A stretch of DNA of 64,000 nt from Parapedobacter tibetensis (GCF_024643205.1 NZ_JAMKQJ010000002.1:372001-436000), one strand, 5' to 3'; positions 1 through 9,330 are shown, counted from the first letter of the stretch. The notes: a model not told the origin generated them from the sequence alone. Made by a program: numbers and translations.

Positions 1-1
1 A

Positions 2-517
2 GCCATTGTTGAACAGTATGCCATGGTATTTTCGGATCATAAATATAAAGATAAGGCAATCCACATTTACGAGCTTCTGCAAAGTTTGGGTAGGGGTGAA
101 CCCGCTCCCGGACTTAATGCGGTAGATTTGCAGGGGAATACGGTTAGTTTGGCCGACCTGAAAGGCAAATATGTAGCCGTGGATGTATGGGCTACGTGGT
201 GCGGGCCTTGTAAATATCAATCGCCATATTTTGAAAAACTAGCTATCAAATATCACGACCAACCTATTTCTTTTCTTGCCATTAGTATCGATAACGATAA
301 AAGTAAATGGGTTGTTGAGGCCAAGAATAAATCCAAGTCTGTGATGCAATGGCATATGTCTGACATGGAATCCTTTGGCCGCGATTTTAATATATCGAGT
401 ATACCTCATTTTATATTTCTTGATCCGGAAGGCAAATTTGTTCATTCAAAGATGTCCTTTCCCTCGGAAAATGCTTTTGAGATTATCTTGCGTAAGGAGT
501 TGGGGTTGCCGGATTAA
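2..517 (+). CDS. TlpA-like thioredoxin-fold protein (5' end outside window)
   Basis: Periplasmic or membrane-anchored thiol:disulfide oxidoreductase of the TlpA/AhpC-TSA group. The reading frame is open from base 2, so the ATG at 23 is probably internal and the true start lies before the window. The C-terminal domain carries the redox motif WCGPC (in ATWCGPCK) followed by a typical thioredoxin fold, with a cis-Pro region (SSIPHF) and the terminal strand FLDPEGK. In Bacteroidota such domains usually follow a long N-terminal part in proteins tied to SusC/SusD systems. Which partner it serves cannot be seen. The next gene on the same strand is unrelated. Confidence 0.85.
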   Translation, partial: AIVEQYAMVFSDHKYKDKAIHIYELLQSLGRGEPAPGLNAVDLQGNTVSLADLKGKYVAVDVWATWCGPCKYQSPYFEKLAIKYHDQPISFLAISIDNDKSKWVVEAKNKSKSVMQWHMSDMESFGRDFNISSIPHFIFLDPEGKFVHSKMSFPSENAFEIILRKELGLPD

Positions 518-827
518 CAAGGCTTTCAAATCTGATGAATAATTTAAAAACCATGCGTCCGTTTGGGTGTCAAGATCAGGAAGCAAAATGGTCGACGATC
601 TTCGACGCAGTGGTTTTTAATAGGAAAATGGAACCTGCACGTCGGATAAATCAAAATTAATAGCGTGTGCGGGTTAGCCAATTTTTTTTTACCTTGCAAT
701 TGCAAATAGCCAATTTAGTGACCAAAAAAAGTAAAGAAAATGGTCGACACTATCCGCTATAGAATTGGCGACATTCGCTTTCGGGCTTTGTTCGCGAAAA
801 TTTATTTATGTAAAGTACATTTTTCAA
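518..827. other. Intergenic region with a long inverted repeat
   Basis: No convincing coding sequence. It begins with the inverted repeat at 546-618, listed separately. The rest is AT-rich, with a run of T near 685 and no exact TAnnTTTG promoter box that I can see. The nominal upstream ATG at 765 for the next gene would lie in this stretch, but it gives a non-signal leader and is rejected. Confidence 0.5.
546..618. terminator. Long-armed hairpin, possible terminator of the TlpA-like gene
   Basis: Left arm AAAAACCATGCGTC (546-559) pairs with right arm GACGCAGTGGTTTTT (604-618) with a single bulged G. The loop is about 44 bases and itself contains GTCGAC/GATCTTCGAC self-complementarity. The right arm ends in a T run, so it could end transcription from the gene stopping at 517. 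The long loop is unusual for an intrinsic terminator; a remnant of a small mobile repeat is the alternative. Confidence 0.4.
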
Positions 828-1307
828 ATGATGACAACAAGTAAAATTCATACAACAACCTATTGGAATAAAGGTGTGTTGCTCGCATTGATGCTATTTG
901 CATTGCCTTCCATGCAATCATTTAGTCAGGGAAACCGTGCGGATTTGTTTGTGGGAGTGTGGGAACTGGTGGGTATGGCGAATGCGAACACCAATGGTGA
1001 GGTGCTGAAGGTTCCTGCCGGTAACTACAAGATTTTCGGCGCGGATGGGAGCTATTTATTTATGCAGTGGACTCCCCAAGGCTCGCGTTATGTACAGGAG
1101 GGAACCTTCAATGTGCTTACTGACAGTACATACGCAGAGCATATTAAACATGCGCTGAACAAAAATCTTGAAGGCAACCAATATGAAATCACTTACCGTT
1201 CTGCAGAAGACAGTACGATAACGATTGAGGGCAAGATAGATGGTTTCAGTTATCGGGAGTTGTGGCGGAAGGTAATGGCAGAAGTATTGCCCCCTGTTTC
1301 CCGTTAA
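828..1307 (+). CDS. Secreted DUF4488-type protein
   Basis: About 159 residues. The start at 828 (ATGATG, 831 is equally possible) puts a hydrophobic signal segment (GVLLALMLFALPS) and an AxSQG-like cleavage region at the N terminus; the longer frame from 765 would bury it. The mature part resembles DUF4488 proteins of Bacteroidota: an opening FVGVWELVG strand, YKIFGADGSY, a central YAEHIKHALN helix and a closing SYRELWRKV strand, giving a small lipocalin-like barrel. The biochemical role is unknown. It stands alone, with no operon partner. Confidence 0.75.
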   Translation: MMTTSKIHTTTYWNKGVLLALMLFALPSMQSFSQGNRADLFVGVWELVGMANANTNGEVLKVPAGNYKIFGADGSYLFMQWTPQGSRYVQEGTFNVLTDSTYAEHIKHALNKNLEGNQYEITYRSAEDSTITIEGKIDGFSYRELWRKVMAEVLPPVSR

Positions 1308-1364
1308 TTGCGTTGTCCTATAATAATTCAAATTCAGTGGCGTTGTTTGTTTAAGGTAAATAAA

Positions 1365-1396
1365 TTTGCTTGCTTTAACTTGGTGCCCTAACTTTG
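1365..1396 (+). promoter_or_regulatory. Bacteroidota-type promoter of the beta-lactamase-like gene
   Basis: TTTG at 1365-1368, a 20-base spacer, then TAACTTTG at 1389-1396, an exact match to the -33 TTTG / -7 TAnnTTTG pattern of Bacteroidota. Transcription would begin at about 1400-1403, which excludes the TTG at 1394 as the start codon and favours GTG at 1421. Confidence 0.65.
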
Positions 1397-1420
1397 GCGG
1401 CTCAATCATTCAACACCATT

Positions 1421-2611
1421 GTGCGATATTCATTAAGACCGACTTCCATTTTAGTTATTACCGCCCTAATCATTGCATCATGCACCTCTTCCGAAAAGAA
1501 AAGACTGAGAACCGCACGTAAACAGCAGGAGAAAGACAGCCTGATGCTGGTATATGATGCCACGAAAGCGGACCAGCGCCTCGAAGCGTTTATGCAACGG
1601 CTGCATAGTCGCTCTGGCTTCAATGGCAATGTGCTCATCGCTAAAAAAGGCAAAATTCTTTATCAAAATACTTTTGGCTGGGCCGATTACCTGATGAAAG
1701 ACAGTCTCAAGATTACCTCGCAATTTGAATTGGCCTCGGTATCCAAGCCACTCACAGCCACTGGGCTGCTCAAACTTTGGGAAGAAGGCAAAATTAAGCT
1801 GGAGCAGACCGTGGATGAGTTTTTTCCGGATTTCCCGTATTCCGGCATCACGATCAAGCAACTGCTTTCCCACCGCTCGGGTCTTACCAACTACCTCTAC
1901 TTTACAGATAAACTATGGCCGGATAAGCGCAAAGGAATGTCTAATATGGACGTGATGGAACTGTTGGCCATGCACAAACCAGAGAAATACGCCAATCCCA
2001 ATGTGCGGTTCTTCTATAACAATACCAACTACATGATTTTAGCGGCCATCATCGAGAAGGTGAGCGGGCAAGATTTTGCCGTGTATATGCAAGAAAACGT
2101 ATTCGGTCCCGCAGGCATGAAAAATACAGCAGTGTACTCCACTGCGGTATATGAAAAAATCCCAACGGGAGTCATCGGGCACGACAGGGTCTGGCGGCGC
2201 TCCGTGGTGCAGAATTTCCAAGATGGGCCAGTAGGTGACAAAGGCATCTATAGTACGGTGCAGGATTTGTTTCTGTTTGATCGGGCGCTGCAAGAAGAAC
2301 GCCTGCTTAAGGCGGAAACCTTGGATTCGGCTTATGCCGGCCACAGTACACCCACCAAGGAAATATTCAACTACGGCTACGGGTGGCGCACCTTCGACCC
2401 CGGTAACCATAAGGTGGTGTACCATACCGGTTGGTGGCATGGCTTCCGTAACCTTTACATCCGTGACTTGAAGGAGGACATCACCATCGTATTGCTTACC
2501 AACCTTGCTAATGGTAGCCTACTCAACCTTGATGAAATGTATCAAATACTTGATATGCCAGTCATCCGGCAAGGGGCTTATTCCTCCCAAGGGGAGTTCA
2601 TGGCCAACTAG
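1421..2611 (+). CDS. Serine beta-lactamase-like hydrolase, lipoprotein
   Basis: Beta-lactamase family (class C / D-alanyl-D-alanine carboxypeptidase-like) serine hydrolase, about 396 residues. With a GTG start at 1421 the protein opens with a lipoprotein signal ending in IIASC (Cys21). The catalytic SxxK is SVSK (Ser106, Lys109), the YxN box is YNN (in FFYNNTNY), and the third box is HTG in place of KTG. The fold continues with the family's GYGWRTF segment. Members are peptidases or esterases, and few are true beta-lactamases; the substrate cannot be told from sequence. The protein probably sits on the periplasmic face of a membrane. Confidence 0.88.
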   Translation: MRYSLRPTSILVITALIIASCTSSEKKRLRTARKQQEKDSLMLVYDATKADQRLEAFMQRLHSRSGFNGNVLIAKKGKILYQNTFGWADYLMKDSLKITSQFELASVSKPLTATGLLKLWEEGKIKLEQTVDEFFPDFPYSGITIKQLLSHRSGLTNYLYFTDKLWPDKRKGMSNMDVMELLAMHKPEKYANPNVRFFYNNTNYMILAAIIEKVSGQDFAVYMQENVFGPAGMKNTAVYSTAVYEKIPTGVIGHDRVWRRSVVQNFQDGPVGDKGIYSTVQDLFLFDRALQEERLLKAETLDSAYAGHSTPTKEIFNYGYGWRTFDPGNHKVVYHTGWWHGFRNLYIRDLKEDITIVLLTNLANGSLLNLDEMYQILDMPVIRQGAYSSQGEFMAN

Positions 2612-2665
2612 TGTCATCCGTGTTCTATTTTTTTATATACAACCGCTAAGTAATTTTTTTATCCT

Positions 2666-2673
2666 TAGTTTTG
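2666..2673 (+). promoter_or_regulatory. -7 box (TAGTTTTG) before the CoA-binding protein gene
   Basis: TAGTTTTG matches TAnnTTTG and lies 13 bases before the ATG at 2686, so the leader would be very short. No clear -33 TTTG is seen 17-23 bases upstream. The alternative TTG start at 2671 lies inside this box and is therefore unlikely. Confidence 0.4.
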
Positions 2674-2685
2674 TCCTACTTGTTT

Positions 2686-3051
2686 ATGGAAAATAAAAAA
2701 ACACTGATCATCGGCGCGACCACCAACCCTGCCCGCTACGCTAGTTTGGCAGCCCATCGTTTGGTTCAATCCGGCCATGATATTGTCAACATCGGCATCC
2801 GAAAAGGAGAGGTGGCCGATGTGGCCATACAAGCTGCAGGCGATGTGTTGCCTGATATCCACACCATTACACTCTATATCGGGCCACAGTTGCAGCCCCA
2901 GTATTACGACTACATCCTCCAAACCAAACCCAAACGCATCATTTTCAATCCCGGCACAGAAAACCCGGAACTGGCTGATTTGGCCAAGGCAAATGGAATC
3001 GAGACGCTCGATGCTTGCACGTTGGTACTTTTAGGGACTGGACAATATTAA
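2686..3051 (+). CDS. CoA-binding domain protein (YccU-like)
   Basis: 121 residues forming one Rossmann-like CoA-binding domain of the succinyl-CoA-synthetase alpha type (CoA_binding_2 family). Visible marks are the N-terminal strand and nucleotide loop TLIIGATTNPARYA, the RLVQSGHDI helix-strand step and the closing IIFNPGTENPEL and DACTLVLL segments. Stand-alone members are widespread and their cellular role is not established. The ATG at 2686 is chosen over the in-frame TTG at 2671. The gene converges with the minus-strand tlpA-like gene, leaving 11 bases between stops. Confidence 0.85.
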   Translation: MENKKTLIIGATTNPARYASLAAHRLVQSGHDIVNIGIRKGEVADVAIQAAGDVLPDIHTITLYIGPQLQPQYYDYILQTKPKRIIFNPGTENPELADLAKANGIETLDACTLVLLGTGQY

Positions 3052-3062
3052 GCGAGTTGCTT

Positions 3063-4151
3063 CTAAAACAAGGTTTTTAATAGTTCTTCCAACGCTTCAC
3101 CACGTAAATCCTTTGCAATAATCTTTCCTGAAGGATCGATGAGTACATTGGTGGGGACTGATTTTACCCCATATTGTTGTGCCGCTTCATTTTTCCATCC
3201 TTTTAAATCAGAAACGTGATACCAGGTGAGGTCATCTGCCGCAATGGCCTTCATCCAAGCTTCTTTGTTGTTATCCAAAGAAACCCCAAGGATTTCAAAG
3301 CCCTTATCGTGGTATTTCTTATATGCGGCGACGACATTGGGATTTTCTTTCCTACAAGGAACGCACCAGCTTGCCCAGAAGTCGACCAACACATATTTTC
3401 CATGCAGTGACGAAAGCTTCATGGGATTCCCCTCAGTATCGGGTTGGGTGAAGTCTTCGGCCATGACCCCAACGGCTGTTTTTTGAGATTCAGCGATTGC
3501 TTTTTCCAGTTCCTTTCCATAGTAAGAAGCCTTTGCATCCGCTCCCAACAGCGCGTGAAATTTGGCAGCCTTTGCCGGGTTTGGATAGCTCACATAACGA
3601 TCCAGAATGATAAACGCGGCTAACGGAGAGTTGGGGTGCGCCGTCGCTAAATGATGCACAGCGGCCTCGGTTTGCTGGTCCAGTGCTTTAAAACCAGCCT
3701 CCACCGCGCTCCTGTCGCCGTTTTCACCGATGCTGTCCGACAGCTTGTATAAGACGCCGGCCTGCTTGGTAATGGCATTCCAGTCTTTTGACCAAGCTTC
3801 CCATACAGGTTGTTCCTTTGAACCACGGATTTTGGCTGCTTTTAAGTTGCCCAAATGGCCGTTAATACGGATTTTTTCCTTAGGTGATACGATCACGGGA
3901 AGAAAATATTGGTCGTTGAATCGGGCAGCGATATAGATGGTTGAAGGAACGCGGCCCTTGAAGTGGAACTTGCCGTTTTGTGCCTGTACGGAATCCTTAA
4001 CCAGGCTGTCGCCTAATTGATATTGAAAAATAACCTTGCCATTGGCCAGGCTGTCAATTTTCCCCTTGATGCTAAAGGGTTTGCTTTCTTGGGCGAGCAA
4101 TACAATCGTACTGCTTAGGCCCAATAGTAATGTCAAGATGCTTGTCTTCAT
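3063..4151 (-). CDS. TlpA-family thioredoxin with DUF4369 domain
   Basis: 362 residues: signal peptide (LTLLLGLSSTIVLLAQ), an N-terminal DUF4369-like beta domain (SIKGKIDSLANGKVIF), a helical linker, and a C-terminal thioredoxin domain with redox motif WCVPC (in FWASWCVPCRKEN) near residue 260. It is an exported thiol:disulfide oxidoreductase, probably keeping reduced or isomerising disulfides of outer-membrane or periplasmic proteins. It follows susD by 14 bases and is the last gene of the sigma/fecR/susC/susD series. This arrangement is common in Sphingobacteriaceae and Chitinophagaceae, but the client protein is not known. Confidence 0.9.
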   Translation of the reverse strand: MKTSILTLLLGLSSTIVLLAQESKPFSIKGKIDSLANGKVIFQYQLGDSLVKDSVQAQNGKFHFKGRVPSTIYIAARFNDQYFLPVIVSPKEKIRINGHLGNLKAAKIRGSKEQPVWEAWSKDWNAITKQAGVLYKLSDSIGENGDRSAVEAGFKALDQQTEAAVHHLATAHPNSPLAAFIILDRYVSYPNPAKAAKFHALLGADAKASYYGKELEKAIAESQKTAVGVMAEDFTQPDTEGNPMKLSSLHGKYVLVDFWASWCVPCRKENPNVVAAYKKYHDKGFEILGVSLDNNKEAWMKAIAADDLTWYHVSDLKGWKNEAAQQYGVKSVPTNVLIDPSGKIIAKDLRGEALEELLKTLF

Positions 4152-4165
4152 TTGCTATAATTTGA

Positions 4166-5770
4166 TTACCATCCCGGATTGTTGGGTTGGAGATTAGGGT
4201 TTTTATCCATTTCTGTTTGATAGATCGGAATGAGGTAATGCTTGTCGGAAAATGGGCGCTCAATCACTACGGTTTCCGAGTAGGTTCTGTTTCCAGCTCC
4301 ATCTTCTTCAATTCCGATCCCCCTTGTCGGGACACCTAGTTTTTCAGGGCCTTGTTCCCACCGTCTGATATCCCAGGTACGCGTACCTTCAAAGGCAAGT
4401 TCAATATTGCGCTCATGCCTGATTTTCTCCAAATTAAAACCGGCTGCCGCAATCACTGGCATGGCTACGCTAGGCCTGCTTCGTATTTGATTGACATACC
4501 CACGGGCCTCTTCCACATGACCCAATTCATAGGCGGCTTCCGCAGCATTTAGCAATATTTCGGCATAACGCAAGATAATGTTGTTATTCCCCGGTCCGTA
4601 CGAAGTAGTTGTATTGAACGGATCGAAAGCGGGATCGATCATTTTCTTTAGGTAATATCCTGTGGCGGTAGGGTTGAAGCTGGGGTTATATGCAGAGCCC
4701 AATTTCAAATCCAATGTAATACCCTTCCAACTATTATCCCCGTCGAAAAAGATACTTGCATAGAAGCGCGGATCACGGTTGATGTACGGCTGTTGGGCAT
4801 CATAACCGGATCCGGTTTCCTTCGGGAGTTTGCCATTCGTAAGCTCGTATTCATCGACGATGTTCTGGGTAGGCTGGTTGAGTCCGGCAGGACCTGGAGG
4901 CGTCAGTCCCCAGGGCAAGTTATAGTGGTGTACATGGTACGCTTGAAAAGAAGCTTGGTACTGGTGGTCGAAGATGACCTCGCTGTTGTTGTCATTTGTC
5001 TCATAAAAAAGCTCCTGATAATTGGGGAACAGTGCATAGCCGGCCTGCCCAGCATGGTCGATAACCGCTTTGGCCGCGTCATAGGCCGCTTGCCAGTCAC
5101 CCGATTTGCTGGCTGCGTAGAGCAATACACGCGATTTCAATGACATTGCCGCACCACGGGTAACCCTTCCAGTGTTTCTGCTGTCATATTTCCAGGGTAA
5201 GTACTCGGCATTGATGAGACCGTCTAATTCCTCGGTAAGGAAAGCCACACCATCCAAATAGGGGGTGCGCTTTACGTTAAGGTCGTCATCAAGATTCTGT
5301 GGCACGGTGATGATGGGCACATCCCCGAAGTAGTTCATCAGGTAATGGTAAAACAACGCTCGTAAAAAACGGGCTTCATCACGTGTCCTGCCCTTGAAAC
5401 CATCCGATGCCGGCAAGCGGTCCACATTCGCGATATAAATATTGCAACGGCGGACAGCTTCATATAGGTCATCCCAGGTATTCATGATGCTGAAAGGCAC
5501 ACTGGATGCTACATAACTATCTTGATAGATGGAAACATTGTTGGTGCTGTACAGCTGGTCGCTGTATGCATCGCGCATGACTCCAGCAAACTCTGTGGGG
5601 ATACTGGCGTAGGCACTGTTGAGAAACAGGCTGGCCAAGGTAGAGTCTTGCCAGATATCGGCATCACTGTATTGATCCAAAGGTTTGCTATCCAAAAAAT
5701 TCTTTTTGCAGCTTGCAGTAAGCAGGATCAACAAAGCAAGCAGGATATAGTAAGCGTTATTAATCTTCAT
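4166..5770 (-). CDS. SusD/RagB-type nutrient-binding lipoprotein
   Basis: 534 residues. The signal ends in LLTASC with lipobox Cys21, followed by KKNFLDSKPLDQYSD, the usual opening of SusD proteins. The N-terminal SusD-like TPR domain contains DEARFLRALFYHYLMNYFGD, and the RagB/SusD C-terminal domain contains LRYAEILLNAAEAAYE and RGYVNQIRSR. It caps the SusC barrel on the cell surface and helps to capture the nutrient. It lies 6 bases after susC and is surely co-transcribed with it. No glycosidase, lyase or protease lies beside the pair, so the ligand is unknown; this class takes oligosaccharides, peptides and other ligands. Confidence 0.95.
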   Translation of the reverse strand: MKINNAYYILLALLILLTASCKKNFLDSKPLDQYSDADIWQDSTLASLFLNSAYASIPTEFAGVMRDAYSDQLYSTNNVSIYQDSYVASSVPFSIMNTWDDLYEAVRRCNIYIANVDRLPASDGFKGRTRDEARFLRALFYHYLMNYFGDVPIITVPQNLDDDLNVKRTPYLDGVAFLTEELDGLINAEYLPWKYDSRNTGRVTRGAAMSLKSRVLLYAASKSGDWQAAYDAAKAVIDHAGQAGYALFPNYQELFYETNDNNSEVIFDHQYQASFQAYHVHHYNLPWGLTPPGPAGLNQPTQNIVDEYELTNGKLPKETGSGYDAQQPYINRDPRFYASIFFDGDNSWKGITLDLKLGSAYNPSFNPTATGYYLKKMIDPAFDPFNTTTSYGPGNNNIILRYAEILLNAAEAAYELGHVEEARGYVNQIRSRPSVAMPVIAAAGFNLEKIRHERNIELAFEGTRTWDIRRWEQGPEKLGVPTRGIGIEEDGAGNRTYSETVVIERPFSDKHYLIPIYQTEMDKNPNLQPNNPGW

Positions 5771-5776
5771 GGTTGT

Positions 5777-8700
5777 TTAAAATGAAAGGTTGAGACCAAC
5801 ATTATATAATTTCTGGACGAGGTAGGTTGATGAGCCAAAACTACTCATTACCGCTTCCGGGTCGGCATTCTTGATGTTGGTCAGTGTGAAAAGATTGGTG
5901 CCTGAAAGATAAATCCTCAATCCGTTTATTTTTGCTTTTTGCAGGATGTGGCTCGGTACATGGTATGCGATTTCCACATTTTTCAACCGCAAGTAAGAGG
6001 CATCCCTCACCCAGTAGTTGGATATTTGCTGGTTGTTGGTGTTCTCTTTGAACAGACGTGGATAACTGGCACTTGGATTGTCCGGTGTCCAGCGGTCGAG
6101 GTGGTCAGTTGTGGGTACACTGTTACCGGCAAAGGCCCACTGGCTGATGCCGCCCATGTATTTTTCGATACCTCCGGCGCCCTGCAATAAGGCGTTGAGT
6201 TCAAAATTCTTGTAGTTGAGGCCAAGGTTTAACCCATAAATGAAGGTTGGGTAGTTGCCTTTGCCGATGAGCACACGATCGTCTGCTGTGATTTCCCCAT
6301 CACCATTGATATCCACATAACGGATATCACCCGGGGCCACATTGTTGAGCAGCGGAGTAGGGCCTGCGTCAATTTCTTCCTGGCTTTGGTACAAGCCATC
6401 GGCCACATAGCCTATTGATGGGATGTTGATTTGTCCCACGCGCACAGGCTGGCCAATGTTGCTCTGATAGGCCAGGGTTGCTGCTGGCTCGGGCATGTAG
6501 ATTACTTTGTTTTTGTTGTAGGTAAAGTTTGGCCGGATGCTATATTGTACGTTGCCTACGGTATTTTGATGGGTGAGAGCGAGCTCGAAACCTTGATTGT
6601 CCACAATGGACAAGTTCTCACTGGGCAAGGTGCCACCAATGGTAGCCGGTATGGAAAAGCTGCGGCTCGCAAGAATATCGCGGGTTCTTTTATAGAAATA
6701 ATCGGCCTCCAAACCCAGGAGATTATCAAAAAATTGAGCTTCTAGACCAATATTCGTCAATGATGCTTTTTCCCAAGTAAAGGTGGTATTGGGAATAACA
6801 CCTGGAACCAAGGCCTGCTGGTATTCTTCACCAAAGATGTAGTAGCTATTCAAGCCAGTACCCAAGGTATAATTATTTAGGTAGTCAAAGCGGCGCCCTA
6901 CCCGATCATTGCCCATTTGCCCCCATGATCCACGGATTTTGAGGAAATCAATATGGCTATGGTCTTTTAAGAAATGCTCTTCGCTGAGCACCCATGCACC
7001 TGAGAGCGAAGGGAAGAAACCAAAACGCCCACCATCGGGGAAGACATCGGAGCCATCATATCTGAAACTAAAATCAAACAGGTATTTTTGGCGGAAGTTG
7101 TATCCAAATTGGCCAACCATACTCTGCCGGGCATCTTCAAAGGCACCACCCGAGGCCACGGCAGTCGTGGGATCTCCGGCAAAAAGCTGGTCAATCTGTG
7201 CCGAAGGGAAATTACTCCTGCCTCCGCGGAAATTATTCCCGGTGTTGCGGGTTTGAGTATAAAGTACCAATCCATTTACCTGATGGTTGCCAAAAGAACG
7301 ATTGTACCGGAGGGAGGCCTCAGCCAACACGGTTTGCCCCTGCCTGAACGTCTCCGTCAACCAGGCCTTATTTTGTCCGGTTACCCTGGAAGAGTAGGTG
7401 CCATCCTCGTTCCGGATATAAGACGTATAGGGTTTGGCAAAATATTTGATATAGGTCGTATACTTATTGTATGAAAATGTTCCTTTGGCTGATAAGCCGG
7501 GCGCGAACGGGAAATCATACACGATGGTTCCAATGGATTCGATGCTGTTGAGGTCGGTATTGTTATATCCCCCCTCACGGGTAATGAGGTAAGGGCTTCC
7601 ATTAACCAATGTGGTGAAGCCCGAAGGGATGGTGACGTAGTTGTAATACCCGTTGCTGAAACGGCTGGGAATAAGGGGGGAAATCTGACGGTAATAACCG
7701 CTGATGTTCGATCCGGCTATTTGATCCTTTGTCTTTTCGATACGCCCATTAAGATTTAGCGAAACCCGTAAATTGGAAGTGATATCTGCGTCGAGATTGG
7801 TGCGTAGTGAATATTCTTTATAACCATTGGATGGAAATTGGCCCTGCTGGTCGAGGTATCCACCCGAGATGAAATACCTAGAGCGGTCGGAGCCACCATT
7901 CACCGAGAGGTTGTGTCGTTGCTGGTAGGTAATCGTTTTGTTCAATTCCTCGTACCAGTCGGTATTGGCATATCGATCGGGGTTGGAGCCGGTGCGGATT
8001 ATCTCCAATTGCTCCGCAGTATAGCCCCGGCCCTGCGTAGGGTCAAAACGTGCTTCGTTTTGATATAGCTCATTTTCCAGTGTGGCATAGGTATAGCTAT
8101 CCACCAAATCGGTCAATAAGGTAGGTTGTAGCAAACTGCTGTTGTGGCTGTATTGGAGTGATGTTTTACCTTGTTGACCCCTTTTGGTGGTAATGAGGAT
8201 AACTCCATTGGCTGCCCGAGCACCATAAACGGCTGCGGTGGCCGCATCTTTCAATACCGAAATATTGGCAATATCATTGGGATTGAGGTGTGGTAGCCGT
8301 GCACTTTCAATTCGTTCGCCAGAGCCGGTATTCACGCCGGGTTCAACGGGAATGCCATCGACCACGACTAACGGAGAAGAATTACCAGTGGTGCTTACTC
8401 CCCGGATATAAAGCTGTGAATCGTCACGGCCAGGCTGGCCTGAACCCTGCACAGCCATTAGTCCCGGCAACCTTCCCACTAGTGCATTACTGACATTGGC
8501 GGTGGGGCTTTGCAATACTTCCTTGCTGGAAATGGTAGATACCGAGCCGGTGATATGCTGTTTCTTTTGTGCGGAGTAACCCAATACAATCACTTCATCG
8601 AGTGTACCACTGGCGGCTTTCAACGATACACGTATGGAGTTGCTGGCATCCGGAACTATTTCCACAGGTTCGTACCCCATGTAATGGAAAGTCAAAACGG

Positions 8701-9217
8701 GGTCGGTCTGTTCATCGATGGTTAGGCCAAAATGTCCATTTTCATCCGTTGCTGTACTATAACGGTTATTGCCTTTTAACATGACCGTGACCCCTGGCAG
8801 TGGATGGCCGGCTTCATCGGTCACATAGCCACTGATGCGACGCTGATTAACGACGGTTCCCAAAGGCCTAAGTGTGATGGTTTCGTGGTCAATCAACTCA
8901 TACTCATAGCCTGTGCCATCAAGGATTTGGTTTAGGACTTCAGCAACGGGTTTGTTGTTGACAGCAATACTTATTTTCTTCTGAAAAGGCCTGTCGTTGC
9001 TCCGATAAACAAATTTGTATGTGGTTTTTTGTTCAATGGCTTCCATCACTTTTGCAATGGAAGTATGTTGAAAATGCAGGTTTACCTTGGCGCTTTGGCT
9101 GTAAACGGAGGCTGTAGTAGTATAGCATCCAATGAGAAGTAAAGCGCATGATAGCTTTATCATTAAGAAGTGTTTGGTTAATGACCTAAGGTCAAGTTTT
9201 TGGAAATTTAATTGCAT
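5777..9217 (-). CDS. SusC/RagA TonB-dependent transporter with STN domain
   Basis: About 1146 residues. The start is set at 9217 (MQLNFQKL) because the frame upstream has no signal character. Order of domains: signal segment, an STN (secretin/TonB short N-terminal) domain (VNLHFQHTSIAKVME...), a carboxypeptidase-D-like domain (ISGYVTDEAGHPLPGV), the plug with the SusC signature LKDAATAAVYGARAANG, and the 22-strand barrel ending in NVGLNLSF. It imports a large nutrient across the outer membrane with TonB energy. STN domains contact FecR-type anti-sigma factors, so this transporter probably senses its own substrate and switches on the neighbouring sigma factor. Confidence 0.95.
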   Translation of the reverse strand: MQLNFQKLDLRSLTKHFLMIKLSCALLLIGCYTTTASVYSQSAKVNLHFQHTSIAKVMEAIEQKTTYKFVYRSNDRPFQKKISIAVNNKPVAEVLNQILDGTGYEYELIDHETITLRPLGTVVNQRRISGYVTDEAGHPLPGVTVMLKGNNRYSTATDENGHFGLTIDEQTDPVLTFHYMGYEPVEIVPDASNSIRVSLKAASGTLDEVIVLGYSAQKKQHITGSVSTISSKEVLQSPTANVSNALVGRLPGLMAVQGSGQPGRDDSQLYIRGVSTTGNSSPLVVVDGIPVEPGVNTGSGERIESARLPHLNPNDIANISVLKDAATAAVYGARAANGVILITTKRGQQGKTSLQYSHNSSLLQPTLLTDLVDSYTYATLENELYQNEARFDPTQGRGYTAEQLEIIRTGSNPDRYANTDWYEELNKTITYQQRHNLSVNGGSDRSRYFISGGYLDQQGQFPSNGYKEYSLRTNLDADITSNLRVSLNLNGRIEKTKDQIAGSNISGYYRQISPLIPSRFSNGYYNYVTIPSGFTTLVNGSPYLITREGGYNNTDLNSIESIGTIVYDFPFAPGLSAKGTFSYNKYTTYIKYFAKPYTSYIRNEDGTYSSRVTGQNKAWLTETFRQGQTVLAEASLRYNRSFGNHQVNGLVLYTQTRNTGNNFRGGRSNFPSAQIDQLFAGDPTTAVASGGAFEDARQSMVGQFGYNFRQKYLFDFSFRYDGSDVFPDGGRFGFFPSLSGAWVLSEEHFLKDHSHIDFLKIRGSWGQMGNDRVGRRFDYLNNYTLGTGLNSYYIFGEEYQQALVPGVIPNTTFTWEKASLTNIGLEAQFFDNLLGLEADYFYKRTRDILASRSFSIPATIGGTLPSENLSIVDNQGFELALTHQNTVGNVQYSIRPNFTYNKNKVIYMPEPAATLAYQSNIGQPVRVGQINIPSIGYVADGLYQSQEEIDAGPTPLLNNVAPGDIRYVDINGDGEITADDRVLIGKGNYPTFIYGLNLGLNYKNFELNALLQGAGGIEKYMGGISQWAFAGNSVPTTDHLDRWTPDNPSASYPRLFKENTNNQQISNYWVRDASYLRLKNVEIAYHVPSHILQKAKINGLRIYLSGTNLFTLTNIKNADPEAVMSSFGSSTYLVQKLYNVGLNLSF

Positions 9218-9295
9218 ATTTACAAATGAATTTAAGACTGATGAAAGCAGCACCAACGCCAATTGAACACTGCTTTTGTTAACTAATTCAAGTAT

Positions 9296-9324
9296 GATGG
9301 GGTTTCTCTTTGAGAAATCCCATC
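9296..9324 (-). terminator. Strong hairpin between fecR and susC
   Basis: GATGGGGTTTCTC (9296-9308), loop TTT, GAGAAATCCCATC (9312-9324): a 13-base stem with one mismatch, starting 7 bases after the fecR stop on the minus strand. No T run follows on that strand, so it may be a processing or attenuation hairpin that sets the ratio of anti-sigma to transporter rather than a full stop. Confidence 0.5.
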
Positions 9325-9330
9325 TTTCGT

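Noticed and set aside
1478..1873. 131-residue minus-strand frame over the beta-lactamase-like gene
   Set aside because: Antisense shadow; the catalytic motifs of the plus-strand protein show which frame is real.
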